Positions 35,573 through 44,503 of a stretch of DNA of 64,000 nt are shown here, piece by piece. How positions within the stretch are numbered: the stretch's first letter is position 1; every line of letters starts with the position of its first letter. The notes beneath the pieces are model-generated. The model had not been told where the DNA came from. It saw only the letters and a program-made list of their open reading frames with translations, and did not search any database. A program made the translations under genes and the position numbers. Origin of the DNA: Scatosoma sp045660265. GTDB taxonomy: Bacteria > Bacillota > Clostridia > Christensenellales > Borkfalkiaceae. The DNA is taken from assembly GCA_045660265.1 (NCBI GenBank), contig JAZRDM010000038.1, positions 1 through 64,000 of the forward strand, read 5' to 3'.

Positions 35573-35609
35573 ACAGGCAGGTATGCGTTCAACGCATACC
35601 TGCCTGTTT
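35573..35609. terminator. Bidirectional terminator built on the GGCAGGTAT motif
   Basis: A 16-bp perfect stem (35573-35588 with 35592-35607) around a 3-nt loop lies between serS and the convergent lipoprotein gene. The left arm contains AGGCAGGTAT-N6-AACG, a near match to the dispersed motif described elsewhere, so the motif appears on both strands here. Confidence 0.8.
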
Positions 35610-35627
35610 CATTTAACTCAAATTCAG

Positions 35628-38354
35628 TTAGGAAATATGGATATTATCCAAATAGAATACGCACGGTTGGCTTTCGTCCGCTTCTACGTTATTAAATACA
35701 ATGCCAAATTGTGTGGCATCCATTAAATAGTGCTCTGTAAACAAACTATCGAGTTGAGCGGTAATGCGTACCCATCCGTTACTTAAAACAGTTTTTGTAT
35801 ATAAGCAATTAGGGATATTTTCGTCCGTAGGCGTATTATTAAACATAGGCTCGGGCGATTTATTTGTGGCGTTGTCCAGTATCAAGGTAGAGCAATAACC
35901 TTCACAGTTCTCTACCTTTACGTCAAAGGAAATCGTTTTGCCTCTCATGTCCGCAAATTCTTGTTCGTAAATAGTGGTGAAATCAAGCAATACCACGCAC
36001 CAAATTTGGTTTGCGCCGCTTTGTGTATAAGCATCCGCGCCTACGTGGCTAAACGTACCCTTGATAGAGGAAGTACTGTTTTCGGAAACAATGAAAAATT
36101 CGTCTTCCAAGATTGCTGTTGTTGTATAAGGCGCAATTTCAGATGAGTACAAATACGCTAACGCCGCGTAATCGCCGTCATCAATAGGAGCGCGCGTGGA
36201 GCAAACGGGACAAATACCAAATTCGTCAAAATAGTGTTTGCGGATATCGACGGAGGAGAGATAACTAACGTTGCATTTTACACAAGTATTCTCGTTTATT
36301 CCGTACGATTGACAAGTGGGCTCTGCGATAATTGTTGAAGTCCAGTTATGAAAACAAATTTCTTCTGATGACCAAGCGCCCGTATATTTTTGCGCAAGTT
36401 TAAAAATATCCTCCCAATTTTGCTGTTTGTCTATTTCCGTTTGTCCGGGGAGATAGCTATCAATGTGTTTATTATAGAAATCGGTTATCAGCTCGTGGCG
36501 CAACCATATCATTTGTAAATCCGGAACTTCTCCGTAAATATCCATATAAATCATCAACGCGCCGACAAGCCCCGAAAGGATACTCGGGTGCCAGCCGTCC
36601 ACTTGGTCGTTTAAGTTGGTTGCGGTATAGCCCTTGGTTTTTAACTCTTTAATTGCCGCGCGCCAGTTTACCAAATCCAAACCCAGTTTCTTTGCGGCAA
36701 CAATGCCGGCTTCCGTTTCGTTTTCAGCGGGATAAATTTTAAGTTCGGTGTTCGGGCTGCGTTCGTGCATAGTCCTTGCAAAATCGTTAAAAGCCAACGC
36801 GTCGCCAAGCGAATAGAAATCTTGCACGTATACAAGGTCGGGCGTGTACGTGCCGTCCATATAACCATTTTCGCCGAAGGCTTTTTCGTACTGGTCGGGA
36901 ATTCTCCCGCCTGACGTCCAATCAAAGCTAACGTCTAAATTTCCGCCAAGGATTTGTAACCAAGCCGCCGTTTGCGAATAATAAATAAAGCTGTTGCCAA
37001 CGATTTTAACGGTTAAGCGCTTTTCATAAGAATAATACCCCGTAGGGTTATAAGCGTTTTTAAACCAAGGCAAGTCGCCTTCTTGCACGGAAACGTTATC
37101 AATATAAAATACCGAATTTTCTTCTTCGTTGCAATTTACGTTGCTAAACACTAAGGAGAAAGATTGTATTTGAGAAATTACTTCGCTGTCGTATAAATAT
37201 TCTGGGTAAACACAAATACGCACCCATCCGTTTGATAAAGAGGTTTTTACAGTGCCGTTTTCAAGTTCGCCGTCCTGTGCTTGTATATTAAAAGCGTATT
37301 CCGTTTGTTTTTGTCCGTTTGCGTCCGTAACGAAAAGGGAAGGAGTGTTTTGACAATTCTCAATTTTCAAATCAAAGGAAATAACCTTTCCTGTTAAGTT
37401 TTGACTTGTCCCCAAATACGCTTGCAAATCAAAGCCAACAGCCGTCCAAATTTGATGCCCGCCCATTTCCGTGTAAGCTTCGCCCATGCGATAGTTAAAC
37501 ACGCCTTTGATAGCGGAAGTACTGTTGTCGGAAATGCATTCGTTTTGTAAAGCCAAATCCGAAACCGCCATCCAGTTGTTGATAATTTTCGACGAAGCAT
37601 ACGTCAAATCGCTAAGGTCGTTTTTATCGGGTACGATACGCGTTTGACTGCACGAATTACAACTGCCGTCAAAATCATCATCATAAACGTGGTCGGGCAC
37701 TTCGCGCGTTGCACTGCAAAGGTTGCACGTTGTATCGCAGTCGTTGTCATAACTATGGGGCACAGTGCGTTCGTCATTGCAAACGTTGCAAGTTGTGTCG
37801 CAATCGTCGTCGTAAGTATGGGTATGAGCAATCGTACGCTCTTCATTGCAAACGTTGCAGGTTGCGTCAAAATCATCATCATAAACGTGGTCGGGAACTT
37901 CGCGTTCTTTATGACAAACGTTACAAGTTGTATCACAATCGTTGTCGTATTTATGCGTAATATTTCGTTTTACCAAGCAAATATTGCACGTTGTATCGCA
38001 GGAGTTATCATAAACATGGTCAGGCGTTTCTCTAATCGAACTGCACAAGTTGCACATATCGTCGCACGCATTATCATAGCTATGCGGAGCCACTCGTTTC
38101 GTTTGGCAAACCTTGCAAAGAATATCGCAGTCGTTATCGTACACGTGGTCGGGAACGTCGCGCTCTTCATTGCAAAGGTTACAAATTACGTCGCAGGCGT
38201 TGTCGTACTGATGCGAACAAACCTCGTTAGGCTGATTGTTTTCCGATTGCGCGTCGGAAGAGGAATTGCCGTTATTATTACATGCCGAAAAAATAGTTAC
38301 GGCGAAAAACGCACTAAGCAAAATGCCTAAAACTTTTTTTGATGTACGTTTCAT
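35628..38354 (-). CDS. Secreted lipoprotein with Cys-rich repeats and an SGNH-hydrolase-like domain
   Basis: The ATG at 38354 follows AAGGAG; a nine-residue longer start has no ribosome-binding site. The 908-residue product has a signal peptide ending in the lipobox-like IFSAC (Cys25), a Ser/Asn linker, nine tandem repeats of about 20-22 residues (residues about 46-245), two similar beta-sandwich modules (about 255-430 and 770-908, both containing NSTSAIKG/NSTSSIKG, a WVRI strand and FYIDN) and a central domain opening with LTVKIVGNSFIYYSQ. The latter and DGWHPS near residue 595 suggest an SGNH/GDSL-type fold with a D-x-x-H end, though the usual catalytic Ser is uncertain. It is probably a cell-surface carbohydrate-binding or esterase-like protein. 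The beta modules look like carbohydrate-binding domains. Confidence 0.75.
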   Translation of the reverse strand: MKRTSKKVLGILLSAFFAVTIFSACNNNGNSSSDAQSENNQPNEVCSHQYDNACDVICNLCNEERDVPDHVYDNDCDILCKVCQTKRVAPHSYDNACDDMCNLCSSIRETPDHVYDNSCDTTCNICLVKRNITHKYDNDCDTTCNVCHKEREVPDHVYDDDFDATCNVCNEERTIAHTHTYDDDCDTTCNVCNDERTVPHSYDNDCDTTCNLCSATREVPDHVYDDDFDGSCNSCSQTRIVPDKNDLSDLTYASSKIINNWMAVSDLALQNECISDNSTSAIKGVFNYRMGEAYTEMGGHQIWTAVGFDLQAYLGTSQNLTGKVISFDLKIENCQNTPSLFVTDANGQKQTEYAFNIQAQDGELENGTVKTSLSNGWVRICVYPEYLYDSEVISQIQSFSLVFSNVNCNEEENSVFYIDNVSVQEGDLPWFKNAYNPTGYYSYEKRLTVKIVGNSFIYYSQTAAWLQILGGNLDVSFDWTSGGRIPDQYEKAFGENGYMDGTYTPDLVYVQDFYSLGDALAFNDFARTMHERSPNTELKIYPAENETEAGIVAAKKLGLDLVNWRAAIKELKTKGYTATNLNDQVDGWHPSILSGLVGALMIYMDIYGEVPDLQMIWLRHELITDFYNKHIDSYLPGQTEIDKQQNWEDIFKLAQKYTGAWSSEEICFHNWTSTIIAEPTCQSYGINENTCVKCNVSYLSSVDIRKHYFDEFGICPVCSTRAPIDDGDYAALAYLYSSEIAPYTTTAILEDEFFIVSENSTSSIKGTFSHVGADAYTQSGANQIWCVVLLDFTTIYEQEFADMRGKTISFDVKVENCEGYCSTLILDNATNKSPEPMFNNTPTDENIPNCLYTKTVLSNGWVRITAQLDSLFTEHYLMDATQFGIVFNNVEADESQPCVFYLDNIHIS
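37626..38219 (-). repeat. Nine tandem Cys-rich coding repeats
   Basis: Within the lipoprotein gene, nine copies of the pattern H-x-Y-D-N-x-C-D-x-x-C-N-x-C-x-x-x-R follow one another. In copies six and nine the first Cys is replaced by Phe (DDDFD). Each unit has three Cys and one His, so metal binding or disulfide bonding is likely, and the acidic YDND part could add calcium ligands. Confidence 0.85.
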
Positions 38355-38366
38355 AAAAAACTCCTT

Positions 38367-38410
38367 TGATATACTATTCATAGTATATCATTGGGGGGTG
38401 GTACTGTCAA
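38367..38410 (-). promoter_or_regulatory. Promoter and long palindromic operator of the Cys-repeat lipoprotein
   Basis: Minus-strand TTGACA (38410-38405), 17-nt spacer, TATACT (38387-38382). A perfect 10-bp inverted repeat TGATATACTA-ttca-TAGTATATCA (38367-38390) spans the -10 box and start site, a classical repressor position. Confidence 0.75.
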
Positions 38411-38449
38411 TACTTTTTTTGATTTTTATAAAGCAGACGTAGAAAATCT

Positions 38450-38478
38450 TTGCCTTTTTTGTCGGTTTATGCTATAAT
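38450..38478 (+). promoter_or_regulatory. Promoter of the exonuclease-methyltransferase unit
   Basis: TTGCCT (38450-38455), 17-nt spacer, TATAAT (38473-38478). Confidence 0.65.
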
Positions 38479-38508
38479 ATGCAAGATAAAAAAACAAAAG
38501 CGGTAGTT

Positions 38509-39468
38509 ATGAAATATTTATTTTTTGATATTGAATGTTCGGTAGTTTCGAAAACGCAGGCGAAAATTTGCGCGTTTGGATATTGCTTGACGGACGAAAA
38601 ATTTAATGTTTTGGAAAAGGAAGATATTCTTATAAATCCTAAAGGAAGCTTTCATTTGACGGATAGAAATGGTACGCAAGGACTGGTATTGCCTTATGAG
38701 TATGATAAGTTTAAAAATTATCCTACGTTTATGGAAGTAAAAGAGAAAATTTATGCGCTTTTACAAGACAAAAATACGTTGGTGGCGGGACACGCGACAA
38801 TGAATGACGTCAAGTATTTAAACCTTGAAACGCACCGCTTCTCTTTGCCTTCTTTTGTCTTTGAATTTGTAGATACCCAGTTTATTTATATGAACAAAAT
38901 CGGGGAGTTTCAACGTCAGTTTGGGTTAGGCGTTATTGCAGAAAAATTAGGGGTGCAATTTACGGCGCACAGAGCGGTGGACGACGCATATGCCACCATG
39001 AAAATCGCCCAAGCTATGTGTGAAGAAGAGGGGCTTTCTTTACCCGAGTTGCTGGCGAAATATCAAATTTCCGCGGGAAAAATTGAAAACTACGAAATTA
39101 CACAAATGCAGTCGGTTGCGCATAAAAAATATTTAGCGGAAGCCTTACGGCAAAAGGAAGAACGCGAAAAAAAGCGTGCACATTTTCATAATTTTATCGA
39201 TAAACAGAAAAGAAAAAGGGCAAAAGACGGCTTGTATAAAGGCGTGAGCGTGTGTTTTTCACACGGGCTTGAATTGCAAACGGAAAGAGCGGAGAAAATT
39301 GCCCGTCAGCTCTTTTCCCAAGCGGCTTTTTTCACGTTTAAAGCAGAGGAATGTAATTTGTACGTTTGCGAAGAGCATGAAACGGGGCTCCGAAGAAAAA
39401 CAGCCGAGCAAAACGGCGCAAAAATTTTAACGCCGGACGAGCTGGAAAGGCGGTTGTTTGATGAGTAA
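38509..39468 (+). CDS. DnaQ-type 3'-5' exonuclease with C-terminal BRCT-like domain
   Basis: The ATG at 38509 was preferred because the earlier in-frame ATG at 38479 directly follows the -10 box. The 319-residue product has the DEDDh exonuclease signature: FFDIECS at the start, GHATMNDVKYL in the middle and AHRAVDDAYAT near residue 160. A basic coiled-coil linker (about 190-235) leads to a C-terminal region (about 235-319) ending GAKILTPDELERRL, which resembles a BRCT domain. The substrate could be DNA or RNA; the DnaQ fold covers both. The stop overlaps the next start by eight bases. Confidence 0.82.
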   Translation: MKYLFFDIECSVVSKTQAKICAFGYCLTDEKFNVLEKEDILINPKGSFHLTDRNGTQGLVLPYEYDKFKNYPTFMEVKEKIYALLQDKNTLVAGHATMNDVKYLNLETHRFSLPSFVFEFVDTQFIYMNKIGEFQRQFGLGVIAEKLGVQFTAHRAVDDAYATMKIAQAMCEEEGLSLPELLAKYQISAGKIENYEITQMQSVAHKKYLAEALRQKEEREKKRAHFHNFIDKQKRKRAKDGLYKGVSVCFSHGLELQTERAEKIARQLFSQAAFFTFKAEECNLYVCEEHETGLRRKTAEQNGAKILTPDELERRLFDE

Positions 39469-40759
39469 TTTGCCCCAAGCGTTTATTGAAAAAATGAAAA
39501 GGCAGTTGCCTGAAAGCGAGTGGGCGGATTTTTTTGCCGTCTATGATAAAAAGGCGTATAAAGGGGTGCGCATTAACACCTTAAAATGCAGTGTTGAGCA
39601 AGTAAAAAAGTACGTTCAACTCAACCCTGTCCCTGTGGAATGGGAAAAGAATGGCTATTATACCCTTGAAGAGAAGGTGGGCGGAAAACCCGCGCATTTT
39701 GCAGGGTTATTTTATTCGCAAGAGCCGTCTGCCATGTGCGCTGCGCCATTGTTGGAAGTAAAGGCGGGGGAAAAGGTATTAGACCTTTGTTCTGCGCCGG
39801 GCGGAAAGGGCACGCAGTTGGCTTCGGCAATGCAAGGCGAGGGATTGATTGTACTCAACGAGCCGATTTTTTCGCGGGCGAAAATTTTGTCGCAAAACGT
39901 TGAAAGAATGGGGATTGAAAATGCGGTGGTGGTATGCGCTATGCCTAGTGAGCTTTCGCAAAAGCTCCCTGCATATTTTGATAAAATTTTGGTGGACGCG
40001 CCTTGCTCTGGGGAAGGAATGTTTCGAAAAAATGCTAAGGAAGCATTAGAGGAATGGAGCGAAGAAAACGTTGCGCTTTGTGCAAAACGGCAAAGCGAAA
40101 TTTTAGACGAAGCGACAAAAATGTTGAAAGTCGGCGGCCGGTTGGCGTATTCGACCTGTACCTTTGCGTATGAAGAAGATGAGGGGCAGGTATTAGATTA
40201 TTTACAAAAACACCCCGAAATGAAGCTGATAAAGCAAGAAAAATTGTATCCGCACAAGGTGGCTGGCGAAGGGCATTTTGCCGCACTGTTTGAAAAGACG
40301 GACGGAGAAAGCGCGCGTGCGGTAAAAGAGATAAAACCTTGTTGCACTAAAGCGGTTGAAAAGTCGTACCGCGATTTCGAAAAAGGATTTTTTAAGGCGG
40401 GGTACGAGCGTTTGCACGAAGTTAACGGCGTTGTGTACTCGTTACCTAAAAGCGTCTTCGATTGGAAGGGGTTGCAAGTACTGCGCGTAGGTGTACGGCT
40501 TGGAGAAATGGTTGGCGGACGGTTTGAGCCCTCTCATTCGCTTGCAATGGCGTGCAACGAAAAAAATTGCAAAAACGTATGCTCGTTTGAAAAGGACGAT
40601 ACGCGTGTAGAAAAGTTTTTACGGGGCGAAACGGTAGAAGCAGAAGCAGAGAAGGGCTGGTGTTTGGTTTGCATGGATGGATATCCGATAGGGCTTGGAA
40701 AATGCGTAAATGGCATTTTGAAAAACCATATTCCAAAAGCGCTTCGAAAAATGAATTAA
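39461..40759 (+). CDS. RsmF-like rRNA cytosine-C5 methyltransferase
   Basis: This 432-residue protein belongs to the NSUN/RsmB-RsmF family, which methylates C5 of cytosine in RNA using two cysteines. It has the SAM site VLDLCSAPGGKGTQLA, the first catalytic cysteine in VDAPCSGEGMFRK and the second in YSTCTFAYEEDEGQV. A C-terminal PUA-like domain (about residues 330-432) follows, as in RsmF. The ATG at 39461 overlaps the exonuclease stop (ATGAGTAA), so translation is coupled. The exact rRNA target is not shown. Confidence 0.9.
   Translation: MSNLPQAFIEKMKRQLPESEWADFFAVYDKKAYKGVRINTLKCSVEQVKKYVQLNPVPVEWEKNGYYTLEEKVGGKPAHFAGLFYSQEPSAMCAAPLLEVKAGEKVLDLCSAPGGKGTQLASAMQGEGLIVLNEPIFSRAKILSQNVERMGIENAVVVCAMPSELSQKLPAYFDKILVDAPCSGEGMFRKNAKEALEEWSEENVALCAKRQSEILDEATKMLKVGGRLAYSTCTFAYEEDEGQVLDYLQKHPEMKLIKQEKLYPHKVAGEGHFAALFEKTDGESARAVKEIKPCCTKAVEKSYRDFEKGFFKAGYERLHEVNGVVYSLPKSVFDWKGLQVLRVGVRLGEMVGGRFEPSHSLAMACNEKNCKNVCSFEKDDTRVEKFLRGETVEAEAEKGWCLVCMDGYPIGLGKCVNGILKNHIPKALRKMN
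40183..40203 (+). repeat. GGGGCAGGTAT motif, copy 6
   Basis: Exact 11-mer, read Gly-Gln-Val in the RsmF-like gene; the second half (AACG) is not kept here (ATTT). Confidence 0.6.
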
Positions 40760-40772
40760 CAAAATACAGAAA

Positions 40773-40820
40773 CATAAAGGGAATGGGGAGAGCAATTTCG
40801 CTCTCCCCATTCCCTTTATG
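40773..40820. terminator. Long perfect hairpin between convergent operons
   Basis: A 21-bp perfectly paired stem (40773-40793 with 40800-40820) and a 6-nt loop lies between the RsmF-like gene and the end of the surface-fibre operon. Neither side carries a strong T-run, which is unusual for an intrinsic terminator. It probably ends transcription or protects 3' ends from both sides. Confidence 0.65.
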
Positions 40821-40848
40821 GAGATACTCTTATAAAAAAGCAGGGTTA

Positions 40849-42024
40849 TTAAACTTCAACAAAGACAGGATACAACGTCATATTGCTTGCAATATACGTT
40901 AAGTTTGTAAACGCGCCTTGCGTTATGAAATCAGGCTCGGAAGAAGTGTACCAGCCTACAAATTGATACGTTTTATCCGAAACGAAATTGTTAGGCAAGC
41001 TTGCTTGCGGTACTTGCGTATTATTGTTGGAATAGAAAGTACCTGCGGATAAGTTAGAGAATCTGTTTCTTGGCGTAACGTCAACGGTTACAAAAGCGTT
41101 GTCGATAAGCGCTTCGGTGGAGAAATACACCTCGTACTTTTTATCCGATTGATTGAAGGAGAGAACTTCGCTCCATACGCCGTCTGTTTTACGGTAGAAA
41201 ATATTAGTTGCCGTATTGTAGAACATATCGCCGTTGATACCGTCGCCCTTTACGTCGCCTTCGTCGTTACGAGGGTTATAACTGCCCGTTAAAAGCGTGT
41301 TGGAGCGGGGGAAGGAGAGGACGGTAAGGTCTGTTTGGCCTTCTATTTGAATTTTTAAGATATATTCTTTACCGTCTTCGGACATAGAGCCGACAACCGA
41401 TTGAATACTATCGCCTTTCTCGCCTCGAGGGATAGTGAACGTGTACGTATCAGCTACTTGGCCATAATAGTTCGTTACAGTGAACGTAAGCTTGATGGCG
41501 CCGTCTTCTTCAATGATTTCCGACATAGAGATTTTATCGCCGTCTCTGCCTCTTGGAACGTTGATGGATACGGGAGTTGTATTACCTGCGTAATAAATGA
41601 GAATTTTATCGCCGGAAGGGTCTTCTTTAAATTCGATATGGTCAATGCCTTTACCTTCTTCACCGTTTACGCCGTTTTGTCCGTCAATGATGGGGAGTTC
41701 CATCTGCGTGCCGTCGGTGTAAGAAATAAGCATAAAGCGTTGGACGGTTTCGCCAACGGTTTTTTCAATGGCTTCGATATTTAAAATGCCGTTGCCTGTG
41801 TAGCCGATAGCGCCTTGGACGCCGTCGGGGATTTCAAAATATTCGGGTTCGTATAAATCGTCAACGTAGGTAATGGTGATACCAGTAACTCCCTTTTCTG
41901 CGTCGTGGAAAGTGGAGATTTTGTCGATAACTTTGCTGTCGGAGCCGCTAAAACCGCACCCGCCGAAAAGGGAAGCGAGGCTAAGAATACCCGTAAGAGC
42001 AAGCGTTAAGAATTTCTTTTTCAT
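40849..42024 (-). CDS. Surface lipoprotein with Gly-X-Y segments and a C-terminal InlB-like repeat
   Basis: The 391-residue product has a lipoprotein signal with lipobox LFGGC (Cys23). The middle contains short collagen-like stretches (DGQNGVNGEEGKG, PRGRDGDK, PRGEKGDS) each ending a beta module of about 70 residues, so they look like repeated domain junctions rather than a long triple helix. Near the end, FVSDKTYQFVGWYTSSEP matches the InlB-type beta repeat (Listeria-Bacteroides repeat). It should be anchored to the outer face of the membrane. It is the last gene of the 11-gene operon, 42 bp after the beta-helix gene, and has AAGGAT before the ATG. Its role is probably structural or adhesive. 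Confidence 0.75.
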   Translation of the reverse strand: MKKKFLTLALTGILSLASLFGGCGFSGSDSKVIDKISTFHDAEKGVTGITITYVDDLYEPEYFEIPDGVQGAIGYTGNGILNIEAIEKTVGETVQRFMLISYTDGTQMELPIIDGQNGVNGEEGKGIDHIEFKEDPSGDKILIYYAGNTTPVSINVPRGRDGDKISMSEIIEEDGAIKLTFTVTNYYGQVADTYTFTIPRGEKGDSIQSVVGSMSEDGKEYILKIQIEGQTDLTVLSFPRSNTLLTGSYNPRNDEGDVKGDGINGDMFYNTATNIFYRKTDGVWSEVLSFNQSDKKYEVYFSTEALIDNAFVTVDVTPRNRFSNLSAGTFYSNNNTQVPQASLPNNFVSDKTYQFVGWYTSSEPDFITQGAFTNLTYIASNMTLYPVFVEV

Positions 42025-42066
42025 AATTATATCCTTTATGTGTTATTGCCGTGAAATGCGGCATTA

Positions 42067-44502
42067 TTATTCGTTGTTGCGAAGTTGAGAAACGTTAGGC
42101 GTTTCGCCGTACAAAGCTCCTTCTCCGACCAAACGGAATTGGAAGTTGTCAAAGCCCGTTACGACGGTAACCGTGCGTTGTACTAAACTTTTTACGAAAG
42201 AAACGTTGGTAAGCTCTATGTTGCCGTCGCTGGATATGCCTGTGGAAAGATAGCGAGAAATCCAGTCGGGAGAAATGCTGACGTCTATCGGCGTTTGCAT
42301 ATCTTCAAAGGTAACCGTTGAGTAGTTTGCGCCGCCGCCATAGAAGGCAATGGGCACGTTGAGATATGTTTTTCCGTTGTCCTTTACCGCTGCGTTAGTG
42401 TTTGCAGCTTGTTGATATAACAGCGTTTTTAAAGGGAAAATATCGTCGATATCAACGCTGCGGCTTTCGCCCAAAAGTTCGTTAGCGACCAAGGAGATAT
42501 TTTCGTCGATAAGGCCGGATAAATCCATATCGTCTGCCGTTTTATAATCGTAGAACTTGGTTTTTCCTGAAATGGTTAATTGGAAAGGATAGCTTGCACC
42601 GGAAACGTTTTTCGGGATTAGAGGTGCAAGAGGTTTGCTTTCCGCGGACGCTTCGCCAAACAGCGTGGAGATGAGCGACGGGGAACCAGAATACAGGAAG
42701 GGACCGTTAAAGTAGCTTTCGAGCGCAATGCTTGTAATACCGCTTCGATAAAAGAGAGTGTCTTTTACCGTCATACTGCCTTTATATAAGGTAGAAGCGT
42801 CTGCGCCTTGTTGATTGAGTGCGCGTTGAAGCTTTTCTAATGCGATTTTCGTTTGTTGCGCGTTGCCCGTTCCCAGCAGGTATTCGCTGAGAAGTTTATC
42901 GCCTGCGGAAATAGTTTCACCGCTTGGAAGGGATAGATAGGCTGAAAGCGAGCTAGTGAAAGCGTTGCCTTCGGCGTCGTTTAAATCGTATAAGGTTTGG
43001 GCGTCTAAAGGCATATATTCGTTACAGCCTAACGTCAAAAGGAAGTTGCGCGAGTTGGAAAGCAAGCAATTTTCGATAGTGGCGTTTTGCGCCGAGAAAC
43101 AACGCAGAACGTTTTTGCCGTTTTGGAGAATGGAATTCTTAACTGTGGCATTGTTGCCTGCAATTTCTAATACCGTGCCGACGGTATCAAGCTCGTTAAT
43201 GCTGAAACCAAAGTCGCAATTTTTTACATTGACGTCGTTGAATAAGATGTTGTCGCCTTGGATATATACCCCGATATTATCTTGTCCGTACGTGGAAATT
43301 AAGGGTAAGTTATTCGGGTCGCCCAGCGTGTAGAAGGGCAGAGGACCGCGGAATAAGTTATCGTCGCGCAGGCGCGGAATGGGTTGATTGTTAACCAAAT
43401 ATTTGTCGTACGGATACGTCAAGTTGTGTAAATTGAGCGTGTAACCGTTGCCGTAAAAATCTTTTTGAATATTTAAGCCGACGTGGATTTGGTCGGAAAT
43501 GGGTTTATACGATTTGGAATTTGCTTGTGCAAACGCATTCCATTGATCGATATAGTTTTTATTGTAGGTAGTTGTGAACGAATAGATTTCGTTGGCAAAC
43601 GACCAGCGCTTGCTGTTGACGTCGTAGTTGCCGAATAATTCGACGTTGTCTTGCTTTTTCTGGGGGGCGCCGCCGTTTAATACCAAGTTGCCGTTTGCGT
43701 CGCATACGTAGGTGTTGGTAAGCGACTCGAAAGATTTACGAAGAACAACGATTTCGCCTGTTTGCGAACGGTTTGTGCAGTTGAGTAAGTCGTCGTAGGT
43801 ATATACGTTGACGCCGTCTTGCACAGCCGTAAACGAGTAGTGTGCGGTAATCGGCGTTTCGTCTACAAACGATTGTAAGGTGAAGGACGCGTCGCCTCCG
43901 CTTTGTATCGTCATTGTCGAAGTGGCGATATCAAAGGAGATATTATCCGTAATTTGAGGGACGGTTAAGGTCGATTGCAAGGCATCAGGTATGCAACGAA
44001 TGGTAAATTCGACACTTGCTTGTTGTTTTTTGCCGTCTTTAAAATCGTGCGTGCCATAATAGATGTTTTGATCGATATTATTTTGCGAACTTTGCAGTTT
44101 CGTCATAGCGACGATAACGCCTTTGTCGTAAACAATACCCGTCATTCGACGGGAAACGTTGCCCTTTTGGTTGGAGCAGGTGATGGTCGTTTCGCCTTCG
44201 GCTTTGGGAATGAGATAATAATTTCCGTTTTCTTCTTTAAGTTGCGCAACCTCTTCATTGTCAATAGACCAAACCAACTCGTTGCCTTCGGCAAGGGGGT
44301 ATTGGGACGCATTGACCGCGGTTGCACGCAACGGATATTTTGCACCGTCTTCTAATTTGAATACTTCGACGTCTTCGTACGACCATTCGATTGCGGAAAT
44401 GTCATGGTTGAAGGTTTTAAACGCTACGTTGACCGTGATGACGCCTAGCAAGGAAATAATGAACGGTAAAATTAAGATAATGGCAAGATTTTTCTTCTTC
44501 AT
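42067..44502 (-). CDS. Membrane-anchored surface protein with Ig-like and beta-helix regions
   Basis: The 811-residue product starts with a basic stretch and one hydrophobic helix (about 5-27). Residues about 40-125 resemble a bacterial Ig-like (BIG2) domain (ELVWSIDNEEVAQL, then GETTITC). The central part, about 410-490, has repeats of NATVKNSILQNG/NATIENCLLSNS, typical of a right-handed parallel beta-helix, with a GNGYTLNLHN turn before it. The rest is beta-rich. No catalytic residues are recognised. Such proteins often bind or cleave polysaccharides or form stalks. It starts one base from the permease stop, so it belongs to the exporter genes of the same operon and may be their substrate or accessory factor. 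Confidence 0.7.
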   Translation of the reverse strand: MKKKNLAIILILPFIISLLGVITVNVAFKTFNHDISAIEWSYEDVEVFKLEDGAKYPLRATAVNASQYPLAEGNELVWSIDNEEVAQLKEENGNYYLIPKAEGETTITCSNQKGNVSRRMTGIVYDKGVIVAMTKLQSSQNNIDQNIYYGTHDFKDGKKQQASVEFTIRCIPDALQSTLTVPQITDNISFDIATSTMTIQSGGDASFTLQSFVDETPITAHYSFTAVQDGVNVYTYDDLLNCTNRSQTGEIVVLRKSFESLTNTYVCDANGNLVLNGGAPQKKQDNVELFGNYDVNSKRWSFANEIYSFTTTYNKNYIDQWNAFAQANSKSYKPISDQIHVGLNIQKDFYGNGYTLNLHNLTYPYDKYLVNNQPIPRLRDDNLFRGPLPFYTLGDPNNLPLISTYGQDNIGVYIQGDNILFNDVNVKNCDFGFSINELDTVGTVLEIAGNNATVKNSILQNGKNVLRCFSAQNATIENCLLSNSRNFLLTLGCNEYMPLDAQTLYDLNDAEGNAFTSSLSAYLSLPSGETISAGDKLLSEYLLGTGNAQQTKIALEKLQRALNQQGADASTLYKGSMTVKDTLFYRSGITSIALESYFNGPFLYSGSPSLISTLFGEASAESKPLAPLIPKNVSGASYPFQLTISGKTKFYDYKTADDMDLSGLIDENISLVANELLGESRSVDIDDIFPLKTLLYQQAANTNAAVKDNGKTYLNVPIAFYGGGANYSTVTFEDMQTPIDVSISPDWISRYLSTGISSDGNIELTNVSFVKSLVQRTVTVVTGFDNFQFRLVGEGALYGETPNVSQLRNNE

Positions 44503-44503
44503 G

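Noticed and set aside
37626..38219. CRISPR array
   Set aside because: The regular repeats are codons of a Cys-rich protein and diverge at third positions; there are no spacers and no cas genes.
37644..38330. Long open frame on the plus strand opposite the Cys-repeat region
   Set aside because: It is the mirror of the repeats, low-complexity, and has no ribosome-binding site or known domains.
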